Notes: generated by a model from the letters alone, not told the origin. Counted from the first letter of the stretch, positions 1 to 6,875 are shown. The stretch is DNA of 7,962 nucleotides from Actinomycetota bacterium (GCA_016783985.1 JADHVM010000035.1:1-7962); one strand, 5' to 3'. Translations and numbers: made by a program.

Positions 1-1145
1 TAAAATCTAAGCCCGCCATAAATCTTATAGGGAATATTTTCTTTTATTAAAAACTCTTCAACAGCTCGGGACTGTGCGTTTGTTCTGTAAAAGATAGCAA
101 AATCTCTGTATTTTTTGTCTTTTTTCTTTATATTTTCCCTTATTTTTTCAATTATAAATCTAACCTCTTCCTTTTCATCAGCAGCTATATACTTAGAGAC
201 AGGTTCCCCTTCCAGGTTATCCGTCCATAATTTCTTTTGTTTTCTGCTTTCATTATTGCCAATTAAAAAATTTGCAGCCCTTAAAATATTTTTAGTGGAG
301 CGGTAATTCTGCTCCAGCTTCACAACAGTTGTGTTATCGAATTGTTTATCAAAATTTATTATATTTGATATTTCTGCACCCCTCCAGCTATAAATGCTCT
401 GATCGTCATCGCCAACCACACAGATATTTTTATGTTTTTCTGATAAAATCATAATCAGCTCATTCTGGGCAACATTAGTATCCTGGAACTCATCAACCAG
501 AATATATTTAAATTTATTCTGGTATTTTTCTCTTACTTCCTGAAATAACCTAAGAATATCAACAGTAAACATTAAAAGATCATCAAAATCCAGCGCATTA
601 GCTTTCAGAAGTTTTTCCTGATACAGAGGGTAAACCTGTGCAACTATTTTTTCAAAATAATCAACTGCCTTTTTTGAAAAAGTCTCGTAATCTATAAGCC
701 TGTTTTTAGCATCGCTGATTACAGCATGAACTGCTTTCGGGTGAAATCTTTTACTATCCAGATTCAAATCCTTCAAGCAGCTTGATATTAGACTTAACTG
801 ATCAATAGAATCGTAAATTACAAAATTTCTTGGCATTCCTAAATGATGAATCTCATACCTTAAGATTTTTGCGCAAAATGAATGAAAAGTACTAACCCAC
901 ATTATCTCTCCTACTTTTCCCACAAGTTCTATTACTCTTCTCTTCATCTCTTTAGCTGCCTTATTGGTAAATGTAATGGCAAGAACATTGAAAGGATTAA
1001 TACCCTTATCTTTTACAAGATAAGCTATTCTGTAGGTCAGTACCCTGGTTTTACCGCTTCCTGCACCAGCTATAACCAGAAGCGGTTTTTTTATTTTTTT
1101 AACAGCTTTAATTTGATCAGGATTTAAATATTTATCTAAGTTCAA
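1..1145 (-). CDS. uvrD: UvrD/PcrA-type DNA helicase, N-terminal half (partial)
   Basis: This is a superfamily 1A 3'-5' DNA helicase, expected to act in nucleotide excision repair, mismatch repair or removal of proteins from DNA. The 381 residues present carry the motifs in order: Q-motif NPDQ (8-11), Walker A AGAGSGKT (26-33), motif Ia ITFTNKAA (57-64), Walker B/motif II DEFQD (218-222), motif III GDDDQSIYSWRG (245-256) and motif IV LEQNYRS (277-283). The family is usually about 650-750 residues, so the C-terminal RecA-like 2A/2B half lies beyond the left edge. The start is a TTG at 1145-1143, because an in-frame TAG lies two codons upstream and the Q-motif follows at once; the upstream Shine-Dalgarno is weak. 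It begins 10 bases after the DAHP synthase stop, so it is probably co-transcribed. GDDDQ and DEFQD fit UvrD/PcrA better than RecB or AddA; which of UvrD, PcrA or Rep cannot be told from this half. Confidence 0.95.
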   Translation of the reverse strand, partial: MNLDKYLNPDQIKAVKKIKKPLLVIAGAGSGKTRVLTYRIAYLVKDKGINPFNVLAITFTNKAAKEMKRRVIELVGKVGEIMWVSTFHSFCAKILRYEIHHLGMPRNFVIYDSIDQLSLISSCLKDLNLDSKRFHPKAVHAVISDAKNRLIDYETFSKKAVDYFEKIVAQVYPLYQEKLLKANALDFDDLLMFTVDILRLFQEVREKYQNKFKYILVDEFQDTNVAQNELIMILSEKHKNICVVGDDDQSIYSWRGAEISNIINFDKQFDNTTVVKLEQNYRSTKNILRAANFLIGNNESRKQKKLWTDNLEGEPVSKYIAADEKEEVRFIIEKIRENIKKKDKKYRDFAIFYRTNAQSRAVEEFLIKENIPYKIYGGLRF

Positions 1146-1155
1146 TTGCTAAGAA

Positions 1156-1983
1156 CTACCTAACTTTTTTACCAAAAAAATTTGCAATATAACTAACCTG
1201 CTTAAGCATCTCAGATATCTGCTTGGGGTCAAGTGCCTGTTGACCATCACAAAGCGCCTTGGAAGGTTCGTTGTGCACCTCAACTATAAGTCCATCTGCA
1301 CCGACTGCAATTGCTGCTCTACTCATGGGAATAACCAGATCACTTTGCCCAACCGCATGGGATGGATCAACGATTATAGGAAGTTTACTTAATTTCTTTA
1401 TTACCGGAACTGCAGACAAATCCAAAGTAAACCTGGTGTAAGGTTCAAAAGTTCTTATTCCCCTCTCACAAAGAACTATTTCCAAATCTCCTCCAGATGA
1501 TATATACTCAACTGCAAGAAGCCATTCCCTAATAGTGGCAGCCCACCCCCTTTTTAACAGCACCTTTTTATTTACCCTGTGAGCTACATCTCCAACTTTT
1601 TTCAGCAGGGCAAAATTTGACATATTTCTTGTTCCTATCTGTAGAACATCCACATATCTAGCTATTTCTTCTACTGTCTCTGCATCTGTAACTTCAGTAA
1701 CTGTTTTGAGATTGTACTTTCGCCCAGCTTCCATCAAATACTCCAAACCTTTATGTTCAAGCCCCTGAAAACTATAAGGAGAAGTCCTTGGTTTATACGC
1801 CCCTCCCCTAAAAAATGTTAGCCCGCAATTCTTAATAATACCTGCTATAGCATCTAGCTGCTCCCAGCTTTCAATAGCACAGGGACCAGCAATCACAGTA
1901 ATATATCCATCTTTAATCAGTTTGGAATCATCTTGCTTCGCTGATTTTTTTAAACTATCTATATTATTCTTATCTTTTTCCAA
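1156..1983 (-). CDS. aroF: 3-deoxy-7-phosphoheptulonate (DAHP) synthase, short form without regulatory domain
   Basis: It condenses phosphoenolpyruvate with erythrose-4-phosphate, the first step of the shikimate pathway, in the cytosol. The 275 residues form the TIM-barrel class I-beta type (Bacillus/Thermotoga DAHPS, related to KDO8P synthase). Visible motifs are AGPC (Cys35), RGGAYKPRTSPYSFQG (59-74), LKRG (143-146), DPSH (His209), VEVH (Glu235) and DG (Asp246). Cys35, His209, Glu235 and Asp246 match in order and spacing the metal ligands known from Thermotoga DAHPS. Only a polar tail of about 25 residues precedes the barrel, so both the ferredoxin-like/ACT domain of Thermotoga and the fused chorismate mutase of Bacillus are absent. 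KRGWAAT (144-150) and FEPYTRFT (179-186) differ from the usual KRGMSAT-like and FETYTRNT-like forms. The start is TTG at 1983-1981: a GAGGGAG Shine-Dalgarno ends 5 bases upstream and an in-frame TGA lies just before it. KDO8P synthase is less likely given the DAHPS-type RTSPYSFQG and GIRTFE motifs. Confidence 0.93.
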   Translation of the reverse strand: MEKDKNNIDSLKKSAKQDDSKLIKDGYITVIAGPCAIESWEQLDAIAGIIKNCGLTFFRGGAYKPRTSPYSFQGLEHKGLEYLMEAGRKYNLKTVTEVTDAETVEEIARYVDVLQIGTRNMSNFALLKKVGDVAHRVNKKVLLKRGWAATIREWLLAVEYISSGGDLEIVLCERGIRTFEPYTRFTLDLSAVPVIKKLSKLPIIVDPSHAVGQSDLVIPMSRAAIAVGADGLIVEVHNEPSKALCDGQQALDPKQISEMLKQVSYIANFFGKKVR

Positions 1984-2045
1984 ATAAACTCCCTCTCAGT
2001 GCCTGGTGGATTAATTTTTTTATAGATCCTGGTTCAGTTTAATGA

Positions 2046-2330
2046 TTACAAGCTTTCATCTTTTTCCAGAATCTGGACATTTCTAAGTATTGCTTCAAAG
2101 ATTTGCACAATATTATCATTGTAAAGTGGGCCCTTATTATATTTGATAATATTGTCCATCAAATCTTCTTCCCTTTTTGCATCATAAAGAGACATGTTAT
2201 TTTTTTCCTTAAGTCTCTTTATCTTTAATACTGTAACTGCTCTCTTATTTAATAATTCAACTAAAGCTTTATCAATTTTATCAATATTACTTCTACCTTT
2301 TTTTAATTTTTCTTCAAAGTTATTATCCAT
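2046..2330 (-). CDS. AroQ-type chorismate mutase, free-standing
   Basis: It converts chorismate to prephenate, the committed step toward phenylalanine and tyrosine. The 94-residue all-helical protein has the usual single-domain AroQ length. By gapless comparison from memory with the E. coli P-protein mutase domain, Arg13, Arg30, Lys41, Asp50, Arg53 and Glu54 fall at the positions of the active-site residues Arg11, Arg28, Lys39, Asp48, Arg51 and Glu52. The position of E. coli Gln88 appears to be Glu89, the residue type found in yeast chorismate mutase. The loop LYDAKREEDL (48-57) and NKGPL (65-69) are typical of the family. The ATG has a strong Shine-Dalgarno (AAAGGAG) about 10 bases upstream. 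It lies between guaA (40-base gap) and the DAHP synthase gene (62-base gap). In Bacillus the same two activities are fused; here they are separate neighbours, so a non-covalent complex is plausible but not shown. Confidence 0.9.
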   Translation of the reverse strand: MDNNFEEKLKKGRSNIDKIDKALVELLNKRAVTVLKIKRLKEKNNMSLYDAKREEDLMDNIIKYNKGPLYNDNIVQIFEAILRNVQILEKDESL

Positions 2331-2370
2331 TAATATTATACTCCTTTATATTTTTATATCTCGGCTAAAA

Positions 2371-3903
2371 CTACTCCCACTCTATCGTGCTGGGCGGCTT
2401 CGAACTAATATCATAAACAACTCTATTCACACCGTCAACCTTATTTATTATCTTATTGCTTATTCTTTCCAAAACATCATATGGAAGTTTCACCCAGTCT
2501 GCAGTCATTGCATCTTCACTATTAACTGCCCTTAATACAATAGGATAAGCATATGATCGCTCATCTCCCATAACACCAACACTTTTTATACATGGAAGTA
2601 TTGCAAAAGACTGCCAGATTCTTTTATACAGCCCTGCTCTTCTTATCTCCTCCAGTACTATACTATCAGCCTTCTTTAATATTTCCAGCTTTTCTTCAGT
2701 AATATCGCCAATTATCCTTATAGCAAGTCCCGGACCAGGGAAGGGCTGCCTCCATACTAGCTCATCAGGAAGTCCAAGTTCTATCCCAATCTTCCTAACC
2801 TCATCTTTAAACAACATTCTTAAAGGCTCGATTAGTTTTAATTTCATATCTTCAGGAAGGCCTGCAACATTATGATGTGATTTTATTCTTGCTGCATCTC
2901 TTGTTCCGCTCTCTATTACGTCTGAATAAAGAGTCCCCTGCACCAGAAAATCCGCACCCTTAATTTTCTTAGCCTCTTCTTCAAAAATCCTTATAAACTC
3001 ATTCCCTATAATCTTCCTTTTTTTCTCAGGATCAGTAACTCCTTTTAATTTATTTAAAAATCTATCTTTTGCTTTAATATGAACAAGGTTAATTTTGAAA
3101 TTCTCCCTGAAAGTTTTTTTAACCTGAATATCTTCTCCTTTTCTTAAAAGTCCATGGTCTACAAAAATACATGTTAATCTGTTTCCAACCGCTTTATTAA
3201 CCAGAATAGCAGCCACAGAAGAATCAACTCCTCCGCTCAGCGCGCATATAACCCTTCCATCTTTCACCTCACTCTTTATCTTGCTCATCTGGTTTTCTAT
3301 TATCGAAACCATAGCCCATGTAGGAGAACACTTACATATATCAAATAAGAAATTATTTAATATATCCATACCAGATGGTGTGTGTATAACCTCGGGGTGA
3401 AATTGAATACCATATATGTGTTTATCTTGCTCTTCAAAACCAGCAACTGGCAGACTATGTGTGGATGCAATTACTTTAAAAGATGATGGGACTTTCAAGA
3501 CACTGTCCTTATGGCTCATCCAACAGGTTTCAACCTGCTTAAGCCCGCTGAATAAAGGAGATTCTACATCCAGTTTTATTTTAGTCTTACCATACTCATT
3601 TCTTCCACTGCTTGTTACAACACCATCAAGCAAAGATGCAATTAATTGCATCCCATAGCAAATACCAAGAACAGGTATTCCAAGAGAAAATATTCCTTTA
3701 TCTATCTGTAGGGATCTTTTTGTTTTAGACAAAATACTGCTGGGAGAGCCTGAAAATATAAGTCCGCTTGGTTTTTTCTCTTTTATTCCTTCCAGGGAAG
3801 TATCATAGGGAACTAGCTCTGAATAAACTCTGAGTTCCCTGATCCTTCTGGCAATTAACTGACTGTACTGCCCACCAAAATCAATAACTAAAATATTTTC
3901 CAT
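2371..3903 (-). CDS. guaA: GMP synthase (glutamine-hydrolysing)
   Basis: It aminates XMP to GMP with ATP and glutamine, the last step of de novo GMP synthesis. The 510 residues are full length for the two-domain enzyme. The N-terminal class I glutamine amidotransferase (1 to about 190) has the nucleophile Cys82 in GICYGMQL, with His169 and Glu171 in GIQFHPE completing the triad. The ATP pyrophosphatase domain (about 195-385) has the P-loop SGGVDSS (223-229) and the [12 protein letters not shown] segment (322-333; Ser327 where Pro is commonest). The C-terminal dimerisation domain shows [12 protein letters not shown] (385-396) and ends in the canonical KPPSTIEWE. The ATG at 3903 is the first Met, preceded by an AGGAG about 14 bases upstream, a rather long spacing. 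The IMP dehydrogenase-like gene directly upstream supplies its substrate XMP. No purine riboswitch is evident in the 89-base gap before it. Confidence 0.98.
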   Translation of the reverse strand: MENILVIDFGGQYSQLIARRIRELRVYSELVPYDTSLEGIKEKKPSGLIFSGSPSSILSKTKRSLQIDKGIFSLGIPVLGICYGMQLIASLLDGVVTSSGRNEYGKTKIKLDVESPLFSGLKQVETCWMSHKDSVLKVPSSFKVIASTHSLPVAGFEEQDKHIYGIQFHPEVIHTPSGMDILNNFLFDICKCSPTWAMVSIIENQMSKIKSEVKDGRVICALSGGVDSSVAAILVNKAVGNRLTCIFVDHGLLRKGEDIQVKKTFRENFKINLVHIKAKDRFLNKLKGVTDPEKKRKIIGNEFIRIFEEEAKKIKGADFLVQGTLYSDVIESGTRDAARIKSHHNVAGLPEDMKLKLIEPLRMLFKDEVRKIGIELGLPDELVWRQPFPGPGLAIRIIGDITEEKLEILKKADSIVLEEIRRAGLYKRIWQSFAILPCIKSVGVMGDERSYAYPIVLRAVNSEDAMTADWVKLPYDVLERISNKIINKVDGVNRVVYDISSKPPSTIEWE

Positions 3904-3992
3904 ATTAATATTTTACTCTCCTACATCCTTATTATATTTTTAAAGTTACTGTTATAAAAATTTATCTTCATATTTGATATTATATCCTAGTA

Positions 3993-5153
3993 TTACTTGC
4001 CCATTCCTACTTTCTGCATTCTCTGATGAAATTTCCCCTCTGTTTTAATTGAAGGAGCAACTATCACTTCAGCTTTCTGAAACTCCTTAATATTTTTATA
4101 GCCGCATGTGGCCATTGAAGTTCTAAGCGCACCAAATAAATTCAACGTACCATCATTTTCAAAGGCCGGCCCAACAAGTATTTCTTCAAGTTTTGCAGCT
4201 ACTTCTGTTTTAACCCGGGCACCTCTTGGCAGCTCTGGGTGGAAAGTAGCCATACCCCAGTGAAATCCCCTTCCAGGAGCTTCCTTAGCTCTTGAGAGGG
4301 GCGAACCAATCATTACCAGGTCTGCCCCGCATGCTATAGCTTTTGCAATATCTCCGCCTGTTCTCATTCCTCCGTCAGCAATAACCAGGATATGATCTCC
4401 AGTTTCATCAAGATGCCTTGCCCTGGCTGCTGCTGCATCTGCAATAGCTGTAGCCTGAGGAACACCAATCCCCAAAACCTGTCTGGTGGTACACGCTTCG
4501 CCAGGACCAACTCCAACCAGAACACCGACAGCTCCTGTTCTCATCAAATGCAGGGATGTAGAGAAAGACGCACAGCCGCCAACTATTACTGGAATAGGAC
4601 ATTCAGGGATAAACTTCTTTAAATCCAGTGGAGCTCTTACCTCGCTTACATGCTCCGCACTTACTACAGTACCCTGAATTACAAGTATATCAAGACCTGC
4701 ATCTATAGCAATCCTGTAATATTTTTCAACCTTTTGCGGAGTAAACGAACCGCATGCAATACAGCCTGCTTTTTTTATCTGCTTTATTCTCTTTACAACC
4801 AATTCCTCTTTAATTGGCTCTGTGTAAATTTTCTGCATCTTTCTGGTAGCTTCCCTGTCTTGAAATTTAGAAATTTTTTCCAGTATCTCGTCAGCATTAT
4901 CATATCTGCATTGAATTCCCTCAAAATTTAAAACAGCAAGACCTCCAATTCTATTCATTTCAATAGCAAATCCTACATCAACCACACCATCCATTGCTGA
5001 TGCAAGTACCGGTATTTTTAAATCATATTTTCCAATTTTTACAGATATATCAGTATCCTCCGCATCTCTTGTTCGCCTGCTTGGTACTATTGATACTTCA
5101 TCAAAACCATAAGCTCTTCGTCCTGACTTACCCTTTCCAATATCTATATCCAT
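3993..5153 (-). CDS. guaB3: GuaB3-type IMP dehydrogenase, CBS-less
   Basis: It probably oxidises IMP to XMP with NAD+, the rate-setting step of guanine nucleotide synthesis. The 386-residue TIM barrel belongs to the IMP dehydrogenase-related group typical of Actinobacteria and Cyanobacteria. Hallmarks are the N-terminal GRRAYGFDEVSIVPS (11-25), PVLASAMDGVVD (48-59), the loop GVGPGEACTTR (214-224) with presumed catalytic Cys221, and ADGGMRTGGDIAKA (259-272) followed by GS (283-284) for phosphate binding. The CBS pair that interrupts ordinary IMPDH (about 480-500 residues) is missing, so allosteric control through that module is not expected. The ATG directly abuts the plsY stop (TAAATG), with a GGGG-rich Shine-Dalgarno inside the plsY 3' end, which suggests translational coupling. 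The following gene is guaA, supporting real IMPDH activity. The nearest alternative, GMP reductase, is less likely from the overall GuaB3-like signature and this context. Confidence 0.92.
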   Translation of the reverse strand: MDIDIGKGKSGRRAYGFDEVSIVPSRRTRDAEDTDISVKIGKYDLKIPVLASAMDGVVDVGFAIEMNRIGGLAVLNFEGIQCRYDNADEILEKISKFQDREATRKMQKIYTEPIKEELVVKRIKQIKKAGCIACGSFTPQKVEKYYRIAIDAGLDILVIQGTVVSAEHVSEVRAPLDLKKFIPECPIPVIVGGCASFSTSLHLMRTGAVGVLVGVGPGEACTTRQVLGIGVPQATAIADAAAARARHLDETGDHILVIADGGMRTGGDIAKAIACGADLVMIGSPLSRAKEAPGRGFHWGMATFHPELPRGARVKTEVAAKLEEILVGPAFENDGTLNLFGALRTSMATCGYKNIKEFQKAEVIVAPSIKTEGKFHQRMQKVGMGK

Positions 5154-5801
5154 TTACACCCCTTTTCTTTTAATTTTCTTTTCTTCTCCTTTTATCAGTC
5201 TTTTAATATTATTCCTATGAGTAATAAAAGCCAATACACATATAAAAATACCAGCGATAACTACAGGAAGCGGATACTCAGTAAAGAAAAATGATAGTGG
5301 AGTGGCTATAGCTGCAACTAAAGATCCCACCGATACAATTCTAAAGATTAAAAAAACAACAGCCCATGTGATTATAACAATAAAAATCGGGAGAGTCTCC
5401 AGCCATACAGGATTACCTAAGTATGGCAGGCTTGATAGTGCCACTATCACTCCATAAGAAGTTGCAATTCCCTTCCCTCCCTTAAAATTAATATAAACAG
5501 GAAAATCATGTCCCAAAATTACAGCAACAGCTGATATTGAAATGAATATCAAATCATTGGGAAAAATTAAACATACTGCCAGTAACGGTATAAACCCCTT
5601 AACCATATCAGCAATAATAGTAATAATACCTAATGATACCCCAAGAGTCCTAGTAATATTTGTCCCCCCTACATTACCACTTCCATATCTTCTTATATCA
5701 CCACCTTTTCTTATTTTATATACGATATAAGCTGTAGGAAAAGCACCAAATAGATATGAACCAATTACTAATATTATTTTATAAAATAAGGTAATACTCA
5801 T
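5154..5801 (-). CDS. plsY: Glycerol-3-phosphate acyltransferase PlsY
   Basis: This integral membrane enzyme transfers the acyl group from acyl-phosphate to glycerol-3-phosphate, giving lysophosphatidic acid, the first step of phospholipid synthesis in most bacteria. The 215 residues contain the three family motifs: GSGNVGGTN (40-48), HDFPVYINFKGGKGIATS (98-115), and the C-terminal HRNNIKRLIKGEE (195-207). Hydrophobic membrane segments lie at about 4-26, 54-80, 83-98, 112-126, 136-155 and 178-194, close to the usual topology, and the tail is strongly basic (KKIKRKG). It appears to be the first gene of the housekeeping operon: upstream is only AT-rich spacer, repeat A and the end of hepT. No convincing Shine-Dalgarno precedes the ATG at 5801, unlike most other genes here. 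The stop codon abuts the guaB3 start. Confidence 0.96.
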   Translation of the reverse strand: MSITLFYKIILVIGSYLFGAFPTAYIVYKIRKGGDIRRYGSGNVGGTNITRTLGVSLGIITIIADMVKGFIPLLAVCLIFPNDLIFISISAVAVILGHDFPVYINFKGGKGIATSYGVIVALSSLPYLGNPVWLETLPIFIVIITWAVVFLIFRIVSVGSLVAAIATPLSFFFTEYPLPVVIAGIFICVLAFITHRNNIKRLIKGEEKKIKRKGV

Positions 5802-5860
5802 AATTAAAATACTAATTTAGATGTTTATAAAACTATATGAATATAAAACTTCTTAAACTG

Positions 5861-5888
5861 GTTCTATGAGAAATTATTCTCTGTTCAA
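5861..5888 (-). promoter_or_regulatory. Possible promoter for the plsY operon inside repeat A
   Basis: On the minus strand TTGAAC (5888-5883), a 16-base spacer and TAGAAC (5866-5861) form a mediocre sigma-A-like promoter. It would start transcripts near 5854, about 50 bases before the plsY ATG. The -35-like hexamer lies in the conserved core of the repeat. In copy B the two boxes are pushed apart by a 12-base insertion, so that copy would not have this promoter. In such AT-rich DNA this may be chance. Confidence 0.22.
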
Positions 5889-5916
5889 AAAAAAATAGAT
5901 AATAAAAGAAATATTA
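5887..5916 (-). terminator. Weak terminator-like hairpin and T-tract after hepT
   Basis: On the minus strand an A/T-only stem (TAATA, 7-base loop, TATTA; 5916-5900) is followed four bases later by nine T residues (5895-5887). It sits 22 bases after the hepT stop, where an intrinsic terminator would be expected. The stem has no G-C pairs, so folding would be weak and read-through into plsY is possible. The same structure, with a T-tract broken by one C, is present in repeat copy B. Confidence 0.3.
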
Positions 5917-5938
5917 CTATAAGTTATAAATTTATTCA

Positions 5939-6292
5939 CTAATTATTCTTTTTCTCTAGATCTTCTTTTATTTTTAATATTTCACTCTTCAAGTTAAAAA
6001 TGTCTTCCTCTACAACCTTCCAGGTTCGCTTTAAATTTACCCCAAAATACTCATGAATAAGAATATCCCTCATTCCCGCTATCTTCTTCCAGGGTATTTC
6101 TGGATATGTTCCCCTAAACTCTTCAGGAATATTCTTTACCGCTTCACCCATAATTTCCAATCTTCTTAATACTGCATCCTGAATCTGAGTATTTTTATAA
6201 AAACCATTCTCAGTAATTGTACTTGTGTATTCCTCTATTTTTAAAATACTTTCTAGGATATCTTCAATATGCACCCTCAAATCTCTCCTCAT
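5939..6292 (-). CDS. hepT: HepT-like HEPN-domain toxin (type VII TA)
   Basis: This is a HEPN-domain toxin, expected to be an RNase acting in the cytosol and held in check by the MntA-type nucleotidyltransferase encoded just upstream. The 117-residue helical protein is of normal family length. The diagnostic RX4HXY motif is complete as RDILIHEY (Arg75, His80, Tyr82). In characterised HepT proteins Arg and His form the RNase active site and the Tyr is adenylylated by the partner antitoxin. [15 protein letters not shown] (44-58) and [14 protein letters not shown] (63-76) are typical of the former DUF86 family. Its ATG overlaps the mntA stop by four bases (ATGA), with AGGTGG upstream as Shine-Dalgarno, so translation is coupled. 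The stop codon is immediately followed by repeat copy A. All catalytic residues are intact, so the toxin is predicted to be functional. Confidence 0.93.
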   Translation of the reverse strand: MRRDLRVHIEDILESILKIEEYTSTITENGFYKNTQIQDAVLRRLEIMGEAVKNIPEEFRGTYPEIPWKKIAGMRDILIHEYFGVNLKRTWKVVEEDIFNLKSEILKIKEDLEKKNN

Positions 6293-6576
6293 AGGATTAC
6301 CACCTGTTCATTTAAAATTCTTTCCCTGAGAAGGGGTTTAATTGTGTCATACTCCACTAAATCTACCTTTTTCCCTAATGCCTCCTCAATTTCTTGTTTA
6401 AGCCCTACAAAATCAAGCAGGCTTATATCCTTTTCAATTTCAATTAAAATATCAATGTCACTATTTTCTTTTATCTCCCCTCGAGCATATGAACCAAATA
6501 GTCCGATTTTTTTAACTCTGTAATCCTTTAGAATTGGGAGAATTTTCTTTTTTATTTCTTCAATATTTGTTTCCAT
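6289..6576 (-). CDS. mntA: MntA-like minimal nucleotidyltransferase antitoxin
   Basis: This is the antitoxin of the MNT-HEPN pair: a small DNA polymerase beta-fold nucleotidyltransferase that in studied systems transfers AMP from ATP onto the Tyr of the HepT RX4HXY motif. The 95 residues contain the motif GSYARGE (28-34) followed by SDIDILIE (39-46), with metal-binding Asp40 and Asp42, and a third acidic strand residue Asp72 in KKVDLVE. The set needed for catalysis therefore appears complete. The length is typical of the minimal MNT family. The ATG at 6576 has only a weak purine-rich stretch (AAGAAAA) upstream. The gene is first in the pair and overlaps hepT by ATGA. Confidence 0.93.
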   Translation of the reverse strand: METNIEEIKKKILPILKDYRVKKIGLFGSYARGEIKENSDIDILIEIEKDISLLDFVGLKQEIEEALGKKVDLVEYDTIKPLLRERILNEQVVIL

Positions 6577-6642
6577 GATATTTTCTTATCTGTCGATTGT
6601 ATAACCCTTTATTACTCAGGTTATTCTTACAAAAATGACTAA
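6577..6642 (-). promoter_or_regulatory. mntA-hepT leader with a small inverted repeat
   Basis: The 66 bases before mntA must hold at least part of its control region. ATAACC (6601-6606) and GGTTAT (6619-6624) form a 6-base inverted repeat with a 12-base centre. On the minus strand one arm is part of TTATAC, a possible -10 element, but no good -35 box lies at the right distance. An operator for autoregulation is conceivable; evidence is weak. Confidence 0.25.
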
Positions 6643-6739
6643 AAACTGTATTCTATGTGACCAATTTGAAAAATTATTCTCTGTTCAAAAAGAAAATAGA
6701 TAATAAAAGAAATATTACTATAAGTTATAAATTTATTCA
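6643..6739. repeat. Direct repeat copy B, between the two TA operons
   Basis: Its core at 6671-6739 is the near-identical partner of 5871-5938; the only core difference is in the A-run (AAAAAGAAAA here). The left extension (6643-6670) shares AAACTG and TTCTATG with copy A but carries 12 extra bases. It lies upstream of mntA and 135 bases downstream of the vapC stop, so each TA operon is followed by one copy. The remaining spacer up to vapC (6740-6873) is AT-rich with no supported gene. Confidence 0.9.
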
Positions 6740-6855
6740 ATTTATGATTTAGGTAAATTTTTCCTGATTAATTTTAACTGTAAGAATTCAAAAAAACATG
6801 TTGCCAGTAAAGAATTATTAATAAAATAGAAATTTAGATAACAACTAGCAATTAA

Positions 6856-6875
6856 TTGAAGCTTCAAGTTTTTTT
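6856..6875. other. 12-base perfect palindrome beside a T-run, next to the vapC stop
   Basis: TTGAAGCTTCAA at 6856-6867 is a perfect palindrome, followed on the plus strand by G and a T-run up to 6875, which overlaps the vapC stop. As a hairpin it would have a stem of only about four pairs. The T-run is on the plus side, so it would terminate plus-strand rather than vapC transcription. It may be a weak bidirectional terminator or chance. Confidence 0.2.

Larger units (their letters stand above)
5855..5938. repeat. Direct repeat copy A, abutting the hepT stop codon
   Basis: The core at 5871-5938 (68 bases) matches 6671-6739 identically except for the A-run, which is nine A here and AAAAAGAAAA there. 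A looser left extension begins AAACTG and reads TTCTATG in both copies, but is 12 bases shorter here (5855-5870 versus 6643-6670). The right end of the identity falls exactly one base before the hepT stop codon (5941-5939). The two copies are in the same orientation, 800 bases apart, and bracket the mntA-hepT genes. The element has little dyad symmetry and no open reading frame. Confidence 0.9.

Noticed and set aside
115..1127. Plus-strand open frames at 115-306 and 882-1127
   Set aside because: They are antisense to the UvrD/PcrA helicase, rich in Phe/Leu/Ser and show no domain; the minus strand carries all helicase motifs.
2194..2535. 113-codon plus-strand frame across the guaA/chorismate mutase junction
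   Set aside because: It is antisense to two conserved genes and its hydrophobic look comes from AT-rich reverse-strand codons.
3904..3992. Purine riboswitch or strong internal promoter between guaB3 and guaA
   Set aside because: The 89 bases contain TATAAT-like strings but no matching -35 box, and no purine aptamer-like conserved loops; such strings are expected by chance in this AT-rich DNA.
4392..4931. Several short open frames on both strands inside guaB3
   Set aside because: They are Cys/Ser-rich shadows of the well-conserved GuaB3 frame with no independent start signal.
6269..6523. Plus-strand frame opposite mntA
   Set aside because: It mirrors the mntA coding strand; GSYARG and SDIDIL on the minus strand settle the real frame.
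5855..6739. Repeat copies A and B as integron attC sites of a TA gene cassette
   Set aside because: The position after the hepT stop would fit, but no RYYYAAC/GTTRRRY core pair or long imperfect dyad is visible and there is no integrase in the window.
5871..6739. Repeats as a CRISPR array or target-site duplications of a transposon
   Set aside because: There are only two copies 800 bases apart with TA genes between, and 68 bases is far too long for a target-site duplication; no transposase or terminal inverted repeats are seen.
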